The position numbers and the translations under genes were made by a program. This document shows positions 53,806 to 62,206 of a stretch of DNA of 64,000 nucleotides, in pieces. Numbering within the stretch: the stretch's first letter is position 1; each line of letters begins with the position of its first letter. Source of the DNA: an uncultured Bacteroides sp. (GTDB lineage: Bacteria; Bacteroidota; Bacteroidia; Bacteroidales; Bacteroidaceae); NCBI GenBank assembly GCA_944321495.1, contig CALULP010000013.1:62001-126000 (forward strand), in the 5' to 3' direction. The notes beneath the pieces are model-generated. The model saw nothing but the letters and a program-made list of their open reading frames with translations. It was not told the DNA's origin and did not search any database.

Positions 53806-55665
53806 TCACCGTTCTTCGTCATCATAACTGATAACACGGTTGCTGAACTCCTCCGCCAGTGCCTCGTTTGCGGGTGAGAGTTTGCCATTCAGATATTGAT
53901 CCATCAGAATCGCACCGATAGGCACGCCATAAGTAGCCCCCCACCCTCCATTTTCCACATACACGGCAATAGCTATCTTAGGATTGTCCATCGGCGCAAA
54001 CCCCATGAAAACAGAGTGGTCCTTGCCACGGTTCTGCGCCGTACCCGTTTTTCCGCATGCCTCTATGCCAGGCAGCATGGTCTCAATGATACGGCACGTA
54101 CCGCCCCCTGCAACTGAGGCCCTCATTCCCTTTACTACCGACTCATAATGCCGGGGAGCGATATCGGTATAGTGCCGGGTACGGTACAAACTGTCCAAAG
54201 TCCCATCTTCTATCTCTTTTACCAGATGAGGAGCGATATAAAAGCCCCTGTTGGCAATGGTCGCTCCCAGATTGGCTATCTGCAAAGGCGTAGTCAGCAC
54301 CTCTCCCTGACCGATGGATATGCTGATAACGGTCAATCCGTTCCAAGACCCGCGGTATATATTATCGTAAAACTGAGCATTGGGAATAAGCCCGCGTTGC
54401 TCGCCGGGCAGGTCTGTATCCAACCGGTAGCCGAAACCTTGTGAAACCATGTGATCTTTCCATACTGTAATGGCATTCTGAGGAGAACCGTATTTGTCAT
54501 CCCCGAACATGCGATACAAACCCCAGCAAAAATATGCGTTACACGAGGTTGCAAGAGCCGGCACCAGCGGCAAAGGAGAAGCATGGCCGTGACACCCGAC
54601 ACGCAAGCCCCTGAAAATAAAGCCATGCGAGCACGGGAATGATGGAGTATCCTCTTGTATGATTCCTTCCTGCAAAAAAGTCAACGCTTGAGCAGTCTTA
54701 AACGTAGAGCCGGGGGGATATGTCCCCATGATGGCACGATTAAGCAACGGTTTACGCTTGTCTTTCTGCAAAAGGCTGTGATTCGTGCCCCGTTGCCTGC
54801 CTACCAACAAGGCAGGGTCATAAGTTGGGGATGAAACCATACAAAGAATCTCTCCGGTAGAAGGTTCTATGGCCACAATAGCTCCTATCTTATTACGCAT
54901 CAACCGCTCACCCAACATTTGCAGGTCAATGTCCAGGCCTAACGTCAAGTTCTTGCCGGGAACCGGAGGCCGGTCCATTTCGCCATCCCGGTAATGCCCT
55001 TGAATGCGCCCATGGGCATCACGCAACAACACCTCTACCCCTTTCTCCCCGCGCAGATATTTCTCATAAGACTTTTCAATGCCTTGTTTGCCTATGTAAT
55101 CACTCCGGTCATAATAATCGTCTTTCTCCATCTCCCGTTTTGACACCTCGCCAATATCGCCCAATGCATGGGCAGCCGCATTGTAGGCATATTTACGGAT
55201 AGTACGCCGCTGTATGGAAAAACCGGGGAACTTATACAATTTCTCTTGGAACACGCCACACTCCTCCGCAGAAAGCTGGGTCATGAAGGTCTGTTGCGTA
55301 TAACGGGAATAGCCGGGATTCAGGCGACGATTGCTCACCTTCGCCATCCGTTCATCAAACTGTTCATGGGTAATGCCCAAAGTACGACAAAAATCAAGGG
55401 TATCCAAATGCGCCACTTCACGGGGGACAAAAGTCACGTCATAAGCCGGTTGATTATACACAAGCAGCTTACCGTTCCGGTCATAAATAGCACCACGCGA
55501 AGGATACTGCACCTTATTCATAAAGGCATTGCTATCGGCGTTCTTCTTGTAGGCATCGGTCATAATCTGCAAATTAAACAACCGGCAGATATAAACCAGG
55601 ACAAGGGCCACCGCTATCAGGGCGATTACATATTTTCTCTTTTCCAATGCATAATCTTTCGCCAT
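53806..55665 (-). CDS. mrdA: Penicillin-binding protein 2 (transpeptidase)
   Basis: PBP2 cross-links peptidoglycan for lateral wall growth, anchored in the inner membrane. The 619-residue protein has one N-terminal membrane helix (KYVIALIAVALVLVYICRLFNL), the pedestal domain with YPSRGAIYDRNGKLLVYNQP, and the transpeptidase domain with the catalytic SxxK in PGSTFKTAQAL near residue 320, SxN in ATSCNAYFCWGL, and KTG in EACGKTGTAQNRG. All three active-site motifs are intact. It sits 69 bases upstream of rodA, its working partner, and 32 bases after mreD. Confidence 0.96.
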   Translation of the reverse strand: MAKDYALEKRKYVIALIAVALVLVYICRLFNLQIMTDAYKKNADSNAFMNKVQYPSRGAIYDRNGKLLVYNQPAYDVTFVPREVAHLDTLDFCRTLGITHEQFDERMAKVSNRRLNPGYSRYTQQTFMTQLSAEECGVFQEKLYKFPGFSIQRRTIRKYAYNAAAHALGDIGEVSKREMEKDDYYDRSDYIGKQGIEKSYEKYLRGEKGVEVLLRDAHGRIQGHYRDGEMDRPPVPGKNLTLGLDIDLQMLGERLMRNKIGAIVAIEPSTGEILCMVSSPTYDPALLVGRQRGTNHSLLQKDKRKPLLNRAIMGTYPPGSTFKTAQALTFLQEGIIQEDTPSFPCSHGFIFRGLRVGCHGHASPLPLVPALATSCNAYFCWGLYRMFGDDKYGSPQNAITVWKDHMVSQGFGYRLDTDLPGEQRGLIPNAQFYDNIYRGSWNGLTVISISIGQGEVLTTPLQIANLGATIANRGFYIAPHLVKEIEDGTLDSLYRTRHYTDIAPRHYESVVKGMRASVAGGGTCRIIETMLPGIEACGKTGTAQNRGKDHSVFMGFAPMDNPKIAIAVYVENGGWGATYGVPIGAILMDQYLNGKLSPANEALAEEFSNRVISYDDEER

Positions 55666-55697
55666 CTTTCTTCTACCCCATTATCAGACCGATGTTA

Positions 55698-56204
55698 CTA
55701 TTTTTTTACAATACCCTCCAACGCCATGATGCAAACCACTGTAAGCGCCAGGCTCGTCACCATACGTAACAGCAATGTCCCGACATGCGCCAGTGAAAAG
55801 AACTCTAACGCAAACAGCAGGCTATGATGCACCAGCACACAGGCAACAACATATTTAAAAAACGATGACGCGCCCATCGTCTGCAAAGAAGGGACCATAC
55901 TGTCCTGCACATCGCGAGGCTGGAACAACCCTAAAAGTAAAGGGCGTAAAAATGCCAGCAATACCGTCGCAGCCGCATTCATGCCCAGCGTATCTGAAAA
56001 GACATCAACCGCCAGTCCTAAAAAGAATGCCCACAGCAACAATGCATTACGCGACGTACCCGACTCCAGTTTCAATATCAGGTAAATATACAAAAAAGGA
56101 GTGGCATAGCCTGCTATATGGATATTGTTCAACACCAGCACTTGCAGCAAGAGCAAGCCTGCAAACCATCCCGCCAACTTGTATATATAACTCATGCTCA
56201 TCAC
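55698..56204 (-). CDS. mreD: Rod-shape-determining membrane protein MreD
   Basis: MreD is an inner-membrane component of the elongasome. The 168-residue protein has five to six membrane helices (LAGWFAGLLLLQVLVLNNI, LLWAFFLGLAVDVFSDTLGM, SSFFKYVVACVLVHHSLLFA, and a last LALTVVCIMALEG), with the Bacteroidetes MreD pattern of PFLYIYLILKLESG and DVFSDTLGMNAAA. Sequence conservation in the family is low, so position supports the call: it overlaps mreC by four bases (ATGA) and precedes mrdA. The first ATG is used; the second and third ATG codons also lie within the first four positions. Confidence 0.92.
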   Translation of the reverse strand: MMSMSYIYKLAGWFAGLLLLQVLVLNNIHIAGYATPFLYIYLILKLESGTSRNALLLWAFFLGLAVDVFSDTLGMNAAATVLLAFLRPLLLGLFQPRDVQDSMVPSLQTMGASSFFKYVVACVLVHHSLLFALEFFSLAHVGTLLLRMVTSLALTVVCIMALEGIVKK

Positions 56205-57037
56205 TCAGCCTCCTCCAATGTCCTTTGTTCGTCCTGGCCAGCACGCGCCACGACACGCACTTGCGAGACTTTACCAAAATCGGTGGCCAATTTAACCTTG
56301 ACCCGATACGACAACCCGTCGTGCGAATCGGTCATTTCTTCCACGACACCCACCATGACTCCTTCCGGAAATACCGCAGAATAGCCACTGGTCACCACCG
56401 TATCGCCCACATTAAACTCCGCATGACGGGGCAAATCTTTCAAATAAGCATATTGCGAGTCTGCCCCCTCCCAGCGCAAATAACCGAAATACCCGCTGCC
56501 CGCAATCTTACAGCTTAAATTCGATTTACTATTCAGCAACGATATTACCAACGAATAATGGGGAGAAGTCTTATAAACTATCCCCACTACCCCGTTAGCA
56601 TCCACCACGCCCATTTCCGGACGTATGCTATCTGCACTTCCGCGGTCCAAAGTCAGGTAATTATCCACCCGGTTTAAAGAATTCTTGATGACATTCGCCC
56701 GGTAAATCCGATACTTGTCCGAAGCAACCCCTTCCAAACTATGCAAAGAGAGGGAATCCATGCCACGCTCGGCAAGTTCTTCTTCCAGCGCCTCAATCCG
56801 TTGCTCCAGCCAGACATTACGGTCCAGCAAATCCTCATTGACCGTTTTCAAGTGGAAATAAGAGCCGATGCCACCTGCCGCTTTATAAATTGCCCCGACT
56901 GCACCGTTGGCAGAAGTGAAGAACACACTCTGCTGATAACGGTTAAAACGGAACAATAAAACAAAACTGGCTACCTCCAACAAAAGAAAGAGGAACCAGT
57001 AATTGTATTTCCAAAGAAAGTTCAGCAGATTTCGCAT
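56201..57037 (-). CDS. mreC: Rod-shape-determining protein MreC
   Basis: MreC is a periplasmic scaffold that links MreB/MreD to the wall synthases. From ATG 57037 the product has 278 residues: an N-terminal membrane helix (YNYWFLFLLLEVASFVLLF), a coiled-coil segment (NEDLLDRNVWLEQRIEALEEE, residues about 65-85) and the double beta-barrel MreC core (VGIVYKTSPHYSLVISLLN, then DTVVTSGYSAVFPEGVMVGVV). A GTG six bases earlier is the only alternative start. It follows mreB by 36 bases and overlaps mreD. Confidence 0.95.
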   Translation of the reverse strand: MRNLLNFLWKYNYWFLFLLLEVASFVLLFRFNRYQQSVFFTSANGAVGAIYKAAGGIGSYFHLKTVNEDLLDRNVWLEQRIEALEEELAERGMDSLSLHSLEGVASDKYRIYRANVIKNSLNRVDNYLTLDRGSADSIRPEMGVVDANGVVGIVYKTSPHYSLVISLLNSKSNLSCKIAGSGYFGYLRWEGADSQYAYLKDLPRHAEFNVGDTVVTSGYSAVFPEGVMVGVVEEMTDSHDGLSYRVKVKLATDFGKVSQVRVVARAGQDEQRTLEEAE

Positions 57038-57073
57038 AAGCACAACGGCAACTAAGGGTTTACGACCAACACG

Positions 57074-58096
57074 TTACCGCATCAGGAACGAAAAGCGCTC
57101 TACATTCTTCAATGCAATACCCGTACCTTTTGCAACTGCCAGCAAAGGATCTTCGGCAATGTGGAAAGGTATGTTGATTTTATCGGTCAAGCGTTTGTCC
57201 AAACCGCGAAGCAATGCGCCGCCACCGGCCAGATATATACCATTGTGGACAATATCGGCATACAGTTCGGGAGGCGTATTCTCCAAAGCATTCAAAATTG
57301 CCGTTTCAATGCGCGAAATGGACTTATCCAAGCAATGCGCCACTTCCTGATAGCATACAGGCACTTCCATAGGCAACGCCGTAATGCGGTTGGGGCCATG
57401 TACTATGTAGTCATCAGGCGCATCCTCACCCAAGTCGGTCAAAGCAGCCCCGACATTGATTTTGATACGCTCTGCCATACGTTCACTGATACGCACATTA
57501 TGCTGACGGCTCATATACTCCTGGATATCCGCAGTAAGGTCGTCACCTGCCGTCTTGATGGAATTGTTCGATACAATCCCGCCCAACGATATCACGGCGA
57601 TTTCAGTCGTACCGCCACCTATATCCACAATCATATTGCCTTCGGGCGCTTCCACATCGATACCTATACCAATGGCAGCAGCCATCGGCTCAAAAATCAG
57701 ATAGACGTCACGCCCGCCTGCATGTTCTGCAGAGTCACGCACGGCACGGAGTTCTACTTCAGTACTGCCCGAAGGCACCCCTATCACCATGCGGAGCGAG
57801 GGGGTGAAAAGACGACGCCGGCTGTTCACTTTTTTTATAAGCCCGCGAATCATCTGCTCGCAGGCATAAAAGTCGGCAATCACGCCATCACGCAACGGGC
57901 GGATAGTACGGATGTTCTCATGCGTCTTGCCATCCATCATCTTGGCTGTTTCGCCCACGGCTATCATTTTATCGGTCCGACGATCCAGCGCAACCACCGA
58001 AGGTTCATTAACCATAATCTTCCCGTTGGTCGTGATAATGGTATTGGCGGTGCCCAAGTCCATCGCTATTTCTTGAGTAAAAGAGAATAAACCCAT
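57074..58096 (-). CDS. mreB: Rod-shape-determining protein MreB (bacterial actin)
   Basis: MreB polymerises on the inner face of the membrane and guides elongation. The 340-residue protein starts MGLFSFTQEIAMDLGTANTI with the actin phosphate-1 motif, followed by the MreB signatures EPMAAAIGIGIDVEAPEGNM and VDIGGGTTEIAVISLGGIV (phosphate-2) and YLAGGGALLRGLDKRL (adenosine motif) near residue 290. Length is standard. It leads the mreB-mreC-mreD-mrdA-rodA series, 155 bases after purH. That spacer carries a dispersed-repeat element and shows no clear promoter. Confidence 0.98.
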   Translation of the reverse strand: MGLFSFTQEIAMDLGTANTIITTNGKIMVNEPSVVALDRRTDKMIAVGETAKMMDGKTHENIRTIRPLRDGVIADFYACEQMIRGLIKKVNSRRRLFTPSLRMVIGVPSGSTEVELRAVRDSAEHAGGRDVYLIFEPMAAAIGIGIDVEAPEGNMIVDIGGGTTEIAVISLGGIVSNNSIKTAGDDLTADIQEYMSRQHNVRISERMAERIKINVGAALTDLGEDAPDDYIVHGPNRITALPMEVPVCYQEVAHCLDKSISRIETAILNALENTPPELYADIVHNGIYLAGGGALLRGLDKRLTDKINIPFHIAEDPLLAVAKGTGIALKNVERFSFLMR

Positions 58097-58250
58097 CTTT
58101 TTAAACGAAGAATGAAGAAATTAAAAATGAAGAATAAGCTTAATGAAGAATAAGAAATCAACAGAATGAAGAATAAAGGATGGAAAACAGAAAAAATCGG
58201 CAGTTCCAATTCTCAATTCATCATCCTTGATTCTTCATTCTTCATTTATT
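58097..58250. repeat. ATGAAGAAT-type repeat element in the purH-mreB spacer
   Basis: The spacer is filled by reiterated AATGAAGAATRA strings. ATGAAGAATAAAGGATG (58166-58182) is mirrored by CATCCTTGATTCTTCAT (58222-58238) with one mismatch. The same string type is found translated inside the flavoprotein gene at 37018-37086. It may also act as an RNA hairpin between the two genes. Confidence 0.7.
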
Positions 58251-58251
58251 A

Positions 58252-59775
58252 TTAATGTTTAAAGTGACGGAAACCGGTGGTTACCATAGCAATGCCATGC
58301 TCATTGCAATAGTCGAACGACAACTGGTCCTTAATGCTTCCGCCCGGTTGTATAACCGCCGTGACGCCCTCGTTACCTGCTATCTCCACACAATCGGGGA
58401 AGGGGAAGAAAGCATCACTTGCCATGACAGCACCGTGCAGGTCAAAGCCGAAGCTCTTTGCTTTCTCAATGGCTTGCTTCAAAGCATCCACACGGCTGGT
58501 CTGCCCTACTCCGCTTGCCAACAATTGTTTTCCCTTTGCCAGCACAATAGAGTTCGACTTGGAATTTTTCACAATCTTATTGGCAAACAACATATCTTCC
58601 ACCTCCTGCGGAGTGGCAAGTTTGTCGGTCACCGGTTTCAAGTCTTCGGGAGTTTCTATCTTAAGGTCGCGGTCTTGAACCAGCACGCCGTTCAGCAACG
58701 AGCGGAATTGTTTTTTGGGAAGAGCACAAGGCTTGCGCACCAAAATAATGCGGTTTTTCTTCTGTCCCAATACTTCAAGGGCATCGACGTCATAATCAGG
58801 GGCAATGATTACTTCAAAGAAAATCTTATTGATTTCCTCGGCCGTTTCTTTGTCTACCGTGCGGTTAGCCACCAACACGCCCCCGAAAGCCGAAACCGGG
58901 TCACCTGCCAAAGCGTCCTTCCAAGCCTCAAGCAAGGTGGGGCGCGAAGCCAAGCCGCAAGCATTGTTATGCTTCAATATGGCGAAGGTCGTTTCTTCAA
59001 ATTCGTCAATCAGGTCAACCGCCGCATTGATGTCAAGCAAGTTGTTATACGAAATTTCCTTGCCATGAATCTGGTCGAACATCGCCTCCAGATTGCCATA
59101 GAAATAGCCTTTCTGATGGGGATTCTCGCCATAGCGCAATTTCTTCTGATTGTTGGCAGAACAACGGAAAGCGCTTCCTTCTTCACCGTCGAAGTAATTG
59201 AAAATGGCCGAATCGTAATGGGAAGAAACCGCAAAGGCTTCTTTCGCCAGCCAACGGCGTTCTTCGAGTGTCGTGGTTGCTCCATGCTCCGTCAACATCT
59301 CACGGAAAGGCTGGTATTGAGCCTGCGAAGCAATAATCACCACATCGTTGTAGTTTTTGGCAGCGGCACGGATGAGCGAAATGCCGCCTATATCGATTTT
59401 CTCAATAATGTCCGCTTCACAAGCGCCGCTTGCCACCGTAGCCTCAAAAGGATACAGGTCGACAATAACGAGGTCTATTTCCGGGATGCCGTATTTCTCA
59501 ATCTGCTGAATGTCCTGCTCCAGCCCGCGGCGGCACAAGATGCCCCCGAATACTTTAGGATGCAAGGTCTTCACCCGGCCGCCCAAAATGGAAGGGTAAG
59601 TAGTGAGGTCCTCTACTGCCTGGCAAGGATAACCCAATGACTCGATAAACTGGCGCGTGCCGCCTGTTGAAAGGAATTGTACACCTTCTTCATGCAACTT
59701 CGTGATGATTTCGTTCAAACCCTCTTTATGGTAAACAGAAACCAGCGCCGTCTTTATTCTTTTAGCTTCTGACAT
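58252..59775 (-). CDS. purH: Bifunctional AICAR formyltransferase / IMP cyclohydrolase
   Basis: PurH carries out the last two steps of IMP synthesis. The 507-residue protein has the N-terminal cyclohydrolase domain of MGS-like fold (ALVSVYHKEGLNEIITKLHE, then STGGTRQFIESLGYP, GGRVKTLHPKVFGGILCRR) and the C-terminal formyltransferase domain (RYGENPHQKGYFYG, LKHNNACGLASRP with the catalytic Lys-His, SDAFFPFPDCVEIAGNEGV, IQPGGSIKDQ, ending TGFRHFKH). Length is typical. It is the first gene of the minus-strand run leading into the mre cluster and lies 34 bases after a promoter box. Together with purB and guaB the window holds three separately placed purine genes. Confidence 0.97.
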   Translation of the reverse strand: MSEAKRIKTALVSVYHKEGLNEIITKLHEEGVQFLSTGGTRQFIESLGYPCQAVEDLTTYPSILGGRVKTLHPKVFGGILCRRGLEQDIQQIEKYGIPEIDLVIVDLYPFEATVASGACEADIIEKIDIGGISLIRAAAKNYNDVVIIASQAQYQPFREMLTEHGATTTLEERRWLAKEAFAVSSHYDSAIFNYFDGEEGSAFRCSANNQKKLRYGENPHQKGYFYGNLEAMFDQIHGKEISYNNLLDINAAVDLIDEFEETTFAILKHNNACGLASRPTLLEAWKDALAGDPVSAFGGVLVANRTVDKETAEEINKIFFEVIIAPDYDVDALEVLGQKKNRIILVRKPCALPKKQFRSLLNGVLVQDRDLKIETPEDLKPVTDKLATPQEVEDMLFANKIVKNSKSNSIVLAKGKQLLASGVGQTSRVDALKQAIEKAKSFGFDLHGAVMASDAFFPFPDCVEIAGNEGVTAVIQPGGSIKDQLSFDYCNEHGIAMVTTGFRHFKH

Positions 59776-59809
59776 AATGTTTTTTGAATTAAAAAGTACG
59801 CGTAAAATT

Positions 59810-59825
59810 TAACTTTGCAAAGTTA
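59810..59825. promoter_or_regulatory. Probable purH promoter box within a 16-bp palindrome
   Basis: TAACTTTGCAAAGTTA reads TAACTTTG on both strands, so a TAnnTTTG box is present in each direction. The minus-strand box (59818-59825) fits purH; the plus-strand one faces into purH. No clear TTTG lies upstream on the minus strand. Confidence 0.55.
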
Positions 59826-59954
59826 CGAATTTATATGGGAATATAGCCACTATGAAAGTTTAAAAAAACATGAATGGGAGCAATCCGGCAAAGCCCCCTG
59901 TCTTCCGGTGCAAAGCTGTGTCCGTCCAGCATCCTTTGCCGCCACCCCGAGGAG

Positions 59955-60017
59955 GAATCATCGTATATGATTCCGGGAATCATCGTACATGATTCTAGGA
60001 ATCATCGTGCATGATTC
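59955..60017. repeat. Tandem array of three 17-bp palindromes, 22-bp period (copy 2)
   Basis: AATCATCGTRYATGATT copies start at 59956, 59978 and 60000, with five-base spacers. It is the same family as 589-651, including the preceding CCCCGAGGAGG. It lies between purH and the M13 peptidase gene; the rest of that 333-base gap holds the purH promoter, the terminator below and no gene. Confidence 0.88.
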
Positions 60018-60039
60018 TCAATCGAAGTAGCGCTTCGAT

Positions 60040-60078
60040 AAAACAAAAGGCCCCTGCACGCCAATCCGTGCAGGGACC
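60040..60078 (-). terminator. Terminator after the M13 peptidase
   Basis: On the minus strand GGTCCCTGCACG and CGTGCAGGGGCC pair with one weak position around a six-base loop, followed by TTTTGTTTT. It lies 31 bases after the stop codon. Confidence 0.85.
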
Positions 60079-60108
60079 TCTATCTATCAAAATAATGACA
60101 AAGCCATT

Positions 60109-62139
60109 TTACCAGATGGATACCCGCTCAGCCTTCGGCAAGAACATCGGGTCTTTCTCGGTGATATTGAAGGCTTCATACCAGGCATCGATTTGGGGCA
60201 ACGCACCGTTTACACGCCATTCGCCCAGCGAGTGTACATCCATCTTCGTCAGGTAAAGCACATATTCGGGACGCACATTGTTGGCCCAGACACCTGCGTA
60301 TGCCAAGAAGAAGCGCTGTTCGGGAGTCAATCCGTCTACCACAGGCAACGGATTCTGCGACGTGGCTTTCTTAAAGGCTTGGTAAGATACCTGCAGGCCA
60401 CCGTAGTCGGCAATGTTCTCACCCAGCGTCTGCTTGCCATTGGCATGTACGCCCGGGGCCACCTGGATGCTGTCGAAGAAGTTCACCATCACTTGGGCAC
60501 GTTCGTTGAAACGCTCGGCATCTTCAGCCGTCCACCAGTCGGTCAGATTGCCTTCCTTGTCGTACTGGCGGCCCTGGTCGTCAAATCCGTGGGTCATTTC
60601 GTGGCCGATTACCACACCGATGGCACCGTAGTTGAAGGCATCATCGGCATTCATGTCGAAGAATGGCGGTTGCAGGATGCCGGCAGGGAAGCAGATTTCA
60701 TTGGTCGTGGGGTTATAGTAAGCGTTCACCGTCTGCGGGGTCATGTGCCACTCCTCCTTATCCACGGGCTTTCCGGCCTTGGCCATATTCTCGTCGCTGG
60801 CCCACACAGTGGCGCGCTCGATGTTGGCATAGTAAGAGTCGTTCTTGATTTCCAGCGCGCTGTAGTCTTTCCACTTGTCGGGATAGCCTATCTTGACGTG
60901 GAAGGCTGCCAGTTTCTCCAGAGCCTTGGCCTTGGTTTCGTCGCTCATCCACTCCAGATTCTTGATGCGTTCGCCCAAGGCATCCTGCAGGTTCTTTACG
61001 AGGCCTACCATACGTTCCTTAGCGGCGGCGGGGAAGTATTTCTCCACATACATCTGGCCTACAGCTTCGCCCAACACGCTGCTGGTGACAGAAACGGCAC
61101 ATTTCCAACGGGGTTGCATCTCCTGTGCCCCGCTCATGGTGCGGCTATAGAAGTCGAAGTTCTGCTCCACAATGTCATCGCTCAAGAAAGAGGCAGCGCG
61201 GTCAATGAGTTTCCATTGCAGGTAGAGCACTTGCTGGTCTACAGGCAAGGTATCCAGTATCTTGGCTGCAGCAGTCAAGGCTTCGGGTTGCTGCACAATC
61301 ATTTCCTGGACATCTTTCAAACCAAGGTTGATGAGGTAAGCATCCCAGTTGAAAGTAGGCGTCTGCTTGCGCACGTCATCCATTGTCATCTTGTTGTAAT
61401 TGGCTTGCGGGTCGCGCAGCTCGACCATGCTGCGGAAAGCTTCAGCCAGGCGGGTTTCCACATCCATCACAATGTCGCGTGTCTTCTGTGCGGTAGCCTC
61501 ATCGAAGCCCGCCAATTGAAGCATCTTCACCACATGTACCTTAAAGGCCTCACGGATTTTAACCGTAGCCTCCTCTTGGGATAGGTAGTAGTCACGTTCA
61601 CCCATAGACAATCCGGCTTGCCCGGTATAGACAGCATTCATCGAGCTGTTCTTTTGGTCGGCGCCCACACCGGTTCCCAGATAGCTGGTAATGCCGCGGC
61701 GCTCCAGCGAGCCGAGCAGGGCGTAAACATCCTTCTTGTCTTTCAATGCGGCAATTTCTTCCAACTCTGCCTTGATGGGGGCTATGCCGTCTTGATTCAG
61801 TTTCACGCTGTCCATGGCAATTTTGTAGAGGTCGCCCACTTTCTGTGCCACACTCCCGGCCTCATGCTGTTGGGCAGCCAGTTCTTCAATAAGTCCCTGC
61901 ATCTGCTTGCGGTTTTCCTCAGCCAAAATGGTGAAAGAGCCGTATTGCGGATATTCAGCCGTGAGCGGATGATTCTTCATCCAGCCGCCGCAGGCGTATT
62001 GATAGAAATCGGTACCCGGCAATGCCGTGGTGTCAAGATTGGCAAAATCGATGCCGATGGTCTGGCCCGTCTTGCCGCCGTTGCAGCTCGCAGCCATCAG
62101 GCAAAGGGCAGCAACAGGAAAATAAAGTTTCAAGTTCAT
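60109..62139 (-). CDS. M13-family metallopeptidase, lipoprotein
   Basis: M13 (neprilysin/PepO-like) enzymes are zinc endopeptidases acting on peptides outside the cytoplasm. The 676-residue protein has a lipoprotein signal (VAALCLMAASCNGG, Cys near residue 19), the N-terminal M13 domain (starting GTDFYQYACGGWMKNHP), and the catalytic domain with the zinc motif HEMTH in VVIGHEMTHGFDDQG near residue 510 and the third ligand Glu in ENIADYGGLQVS, followed by the C-terminal signature region WRVNGALPQ and the end FNITEKDPM. All active-site elements are present. It is 67 bases after the ABC-F gene on the same strand. Confidence 0.95.
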   Translation of the reverse strand: MNLKLYFPVAALCLMAASCNGGKTGQTIGIDFANLDTTALPGTDFYQYACGGWMKNHPLTAEYPQYGSFTILAEENRKQMQGLIEELAAQQHEAGSVAQKVGDLYKIAMDSVKLNQDGIAPIKAELEEIAALKDKKDVYALLGSLERRGITSYLGTGVGADQKNSSMNAVYTGQAGLSMGERDYYLSQEEATVKIREAFKVHVVKMLQLAGFDEATAQKTRDIVMDVETRLAEAFRSMVELRDPQANYNKMTMDDVRKQTPTFNWDAYLINLGLKDVQEMIVQQPEALTAAAKILDTLPVDQQVLYLQWKLIDRAASFLSDDIVEQNFDFYSRTMSGAQEMQPRWKCAVSVTSSVLGEAVGQMYVEKYFPAAAKERMVGLVKNLQDALGERIKNLEWMSDETKAKALEKLAAFHVKIGYPDKWKDYSALEIKNDSYYANIERATVWASDENMAKAGKPVDKEEWHMTPQTVNAYYNPTTNEICFPAGILQPPFFDMNADDAFNYGAIGVVIGHEMTHGFDDQGRQYDKEGNLTDWWTAEDAERFNERAQVMVNFFDSIQVAPGVHANGKQTLGENIADYGGLQVSYQAFKKATSQNPLPVVDGLTPEQRFFLAYAGVWANNVRPEYVLYLTKMDVHSLGEWRVNGALPQIDAWYEAFNITEKDPMFLPKAERVSIW

Positions 62140-62206
62140 AATGATAATGTATTAAAAGTAAACAAATCTTCAATGCATGGCCACAGGCCTTGTCGCGCAC
62201 GCCTTC

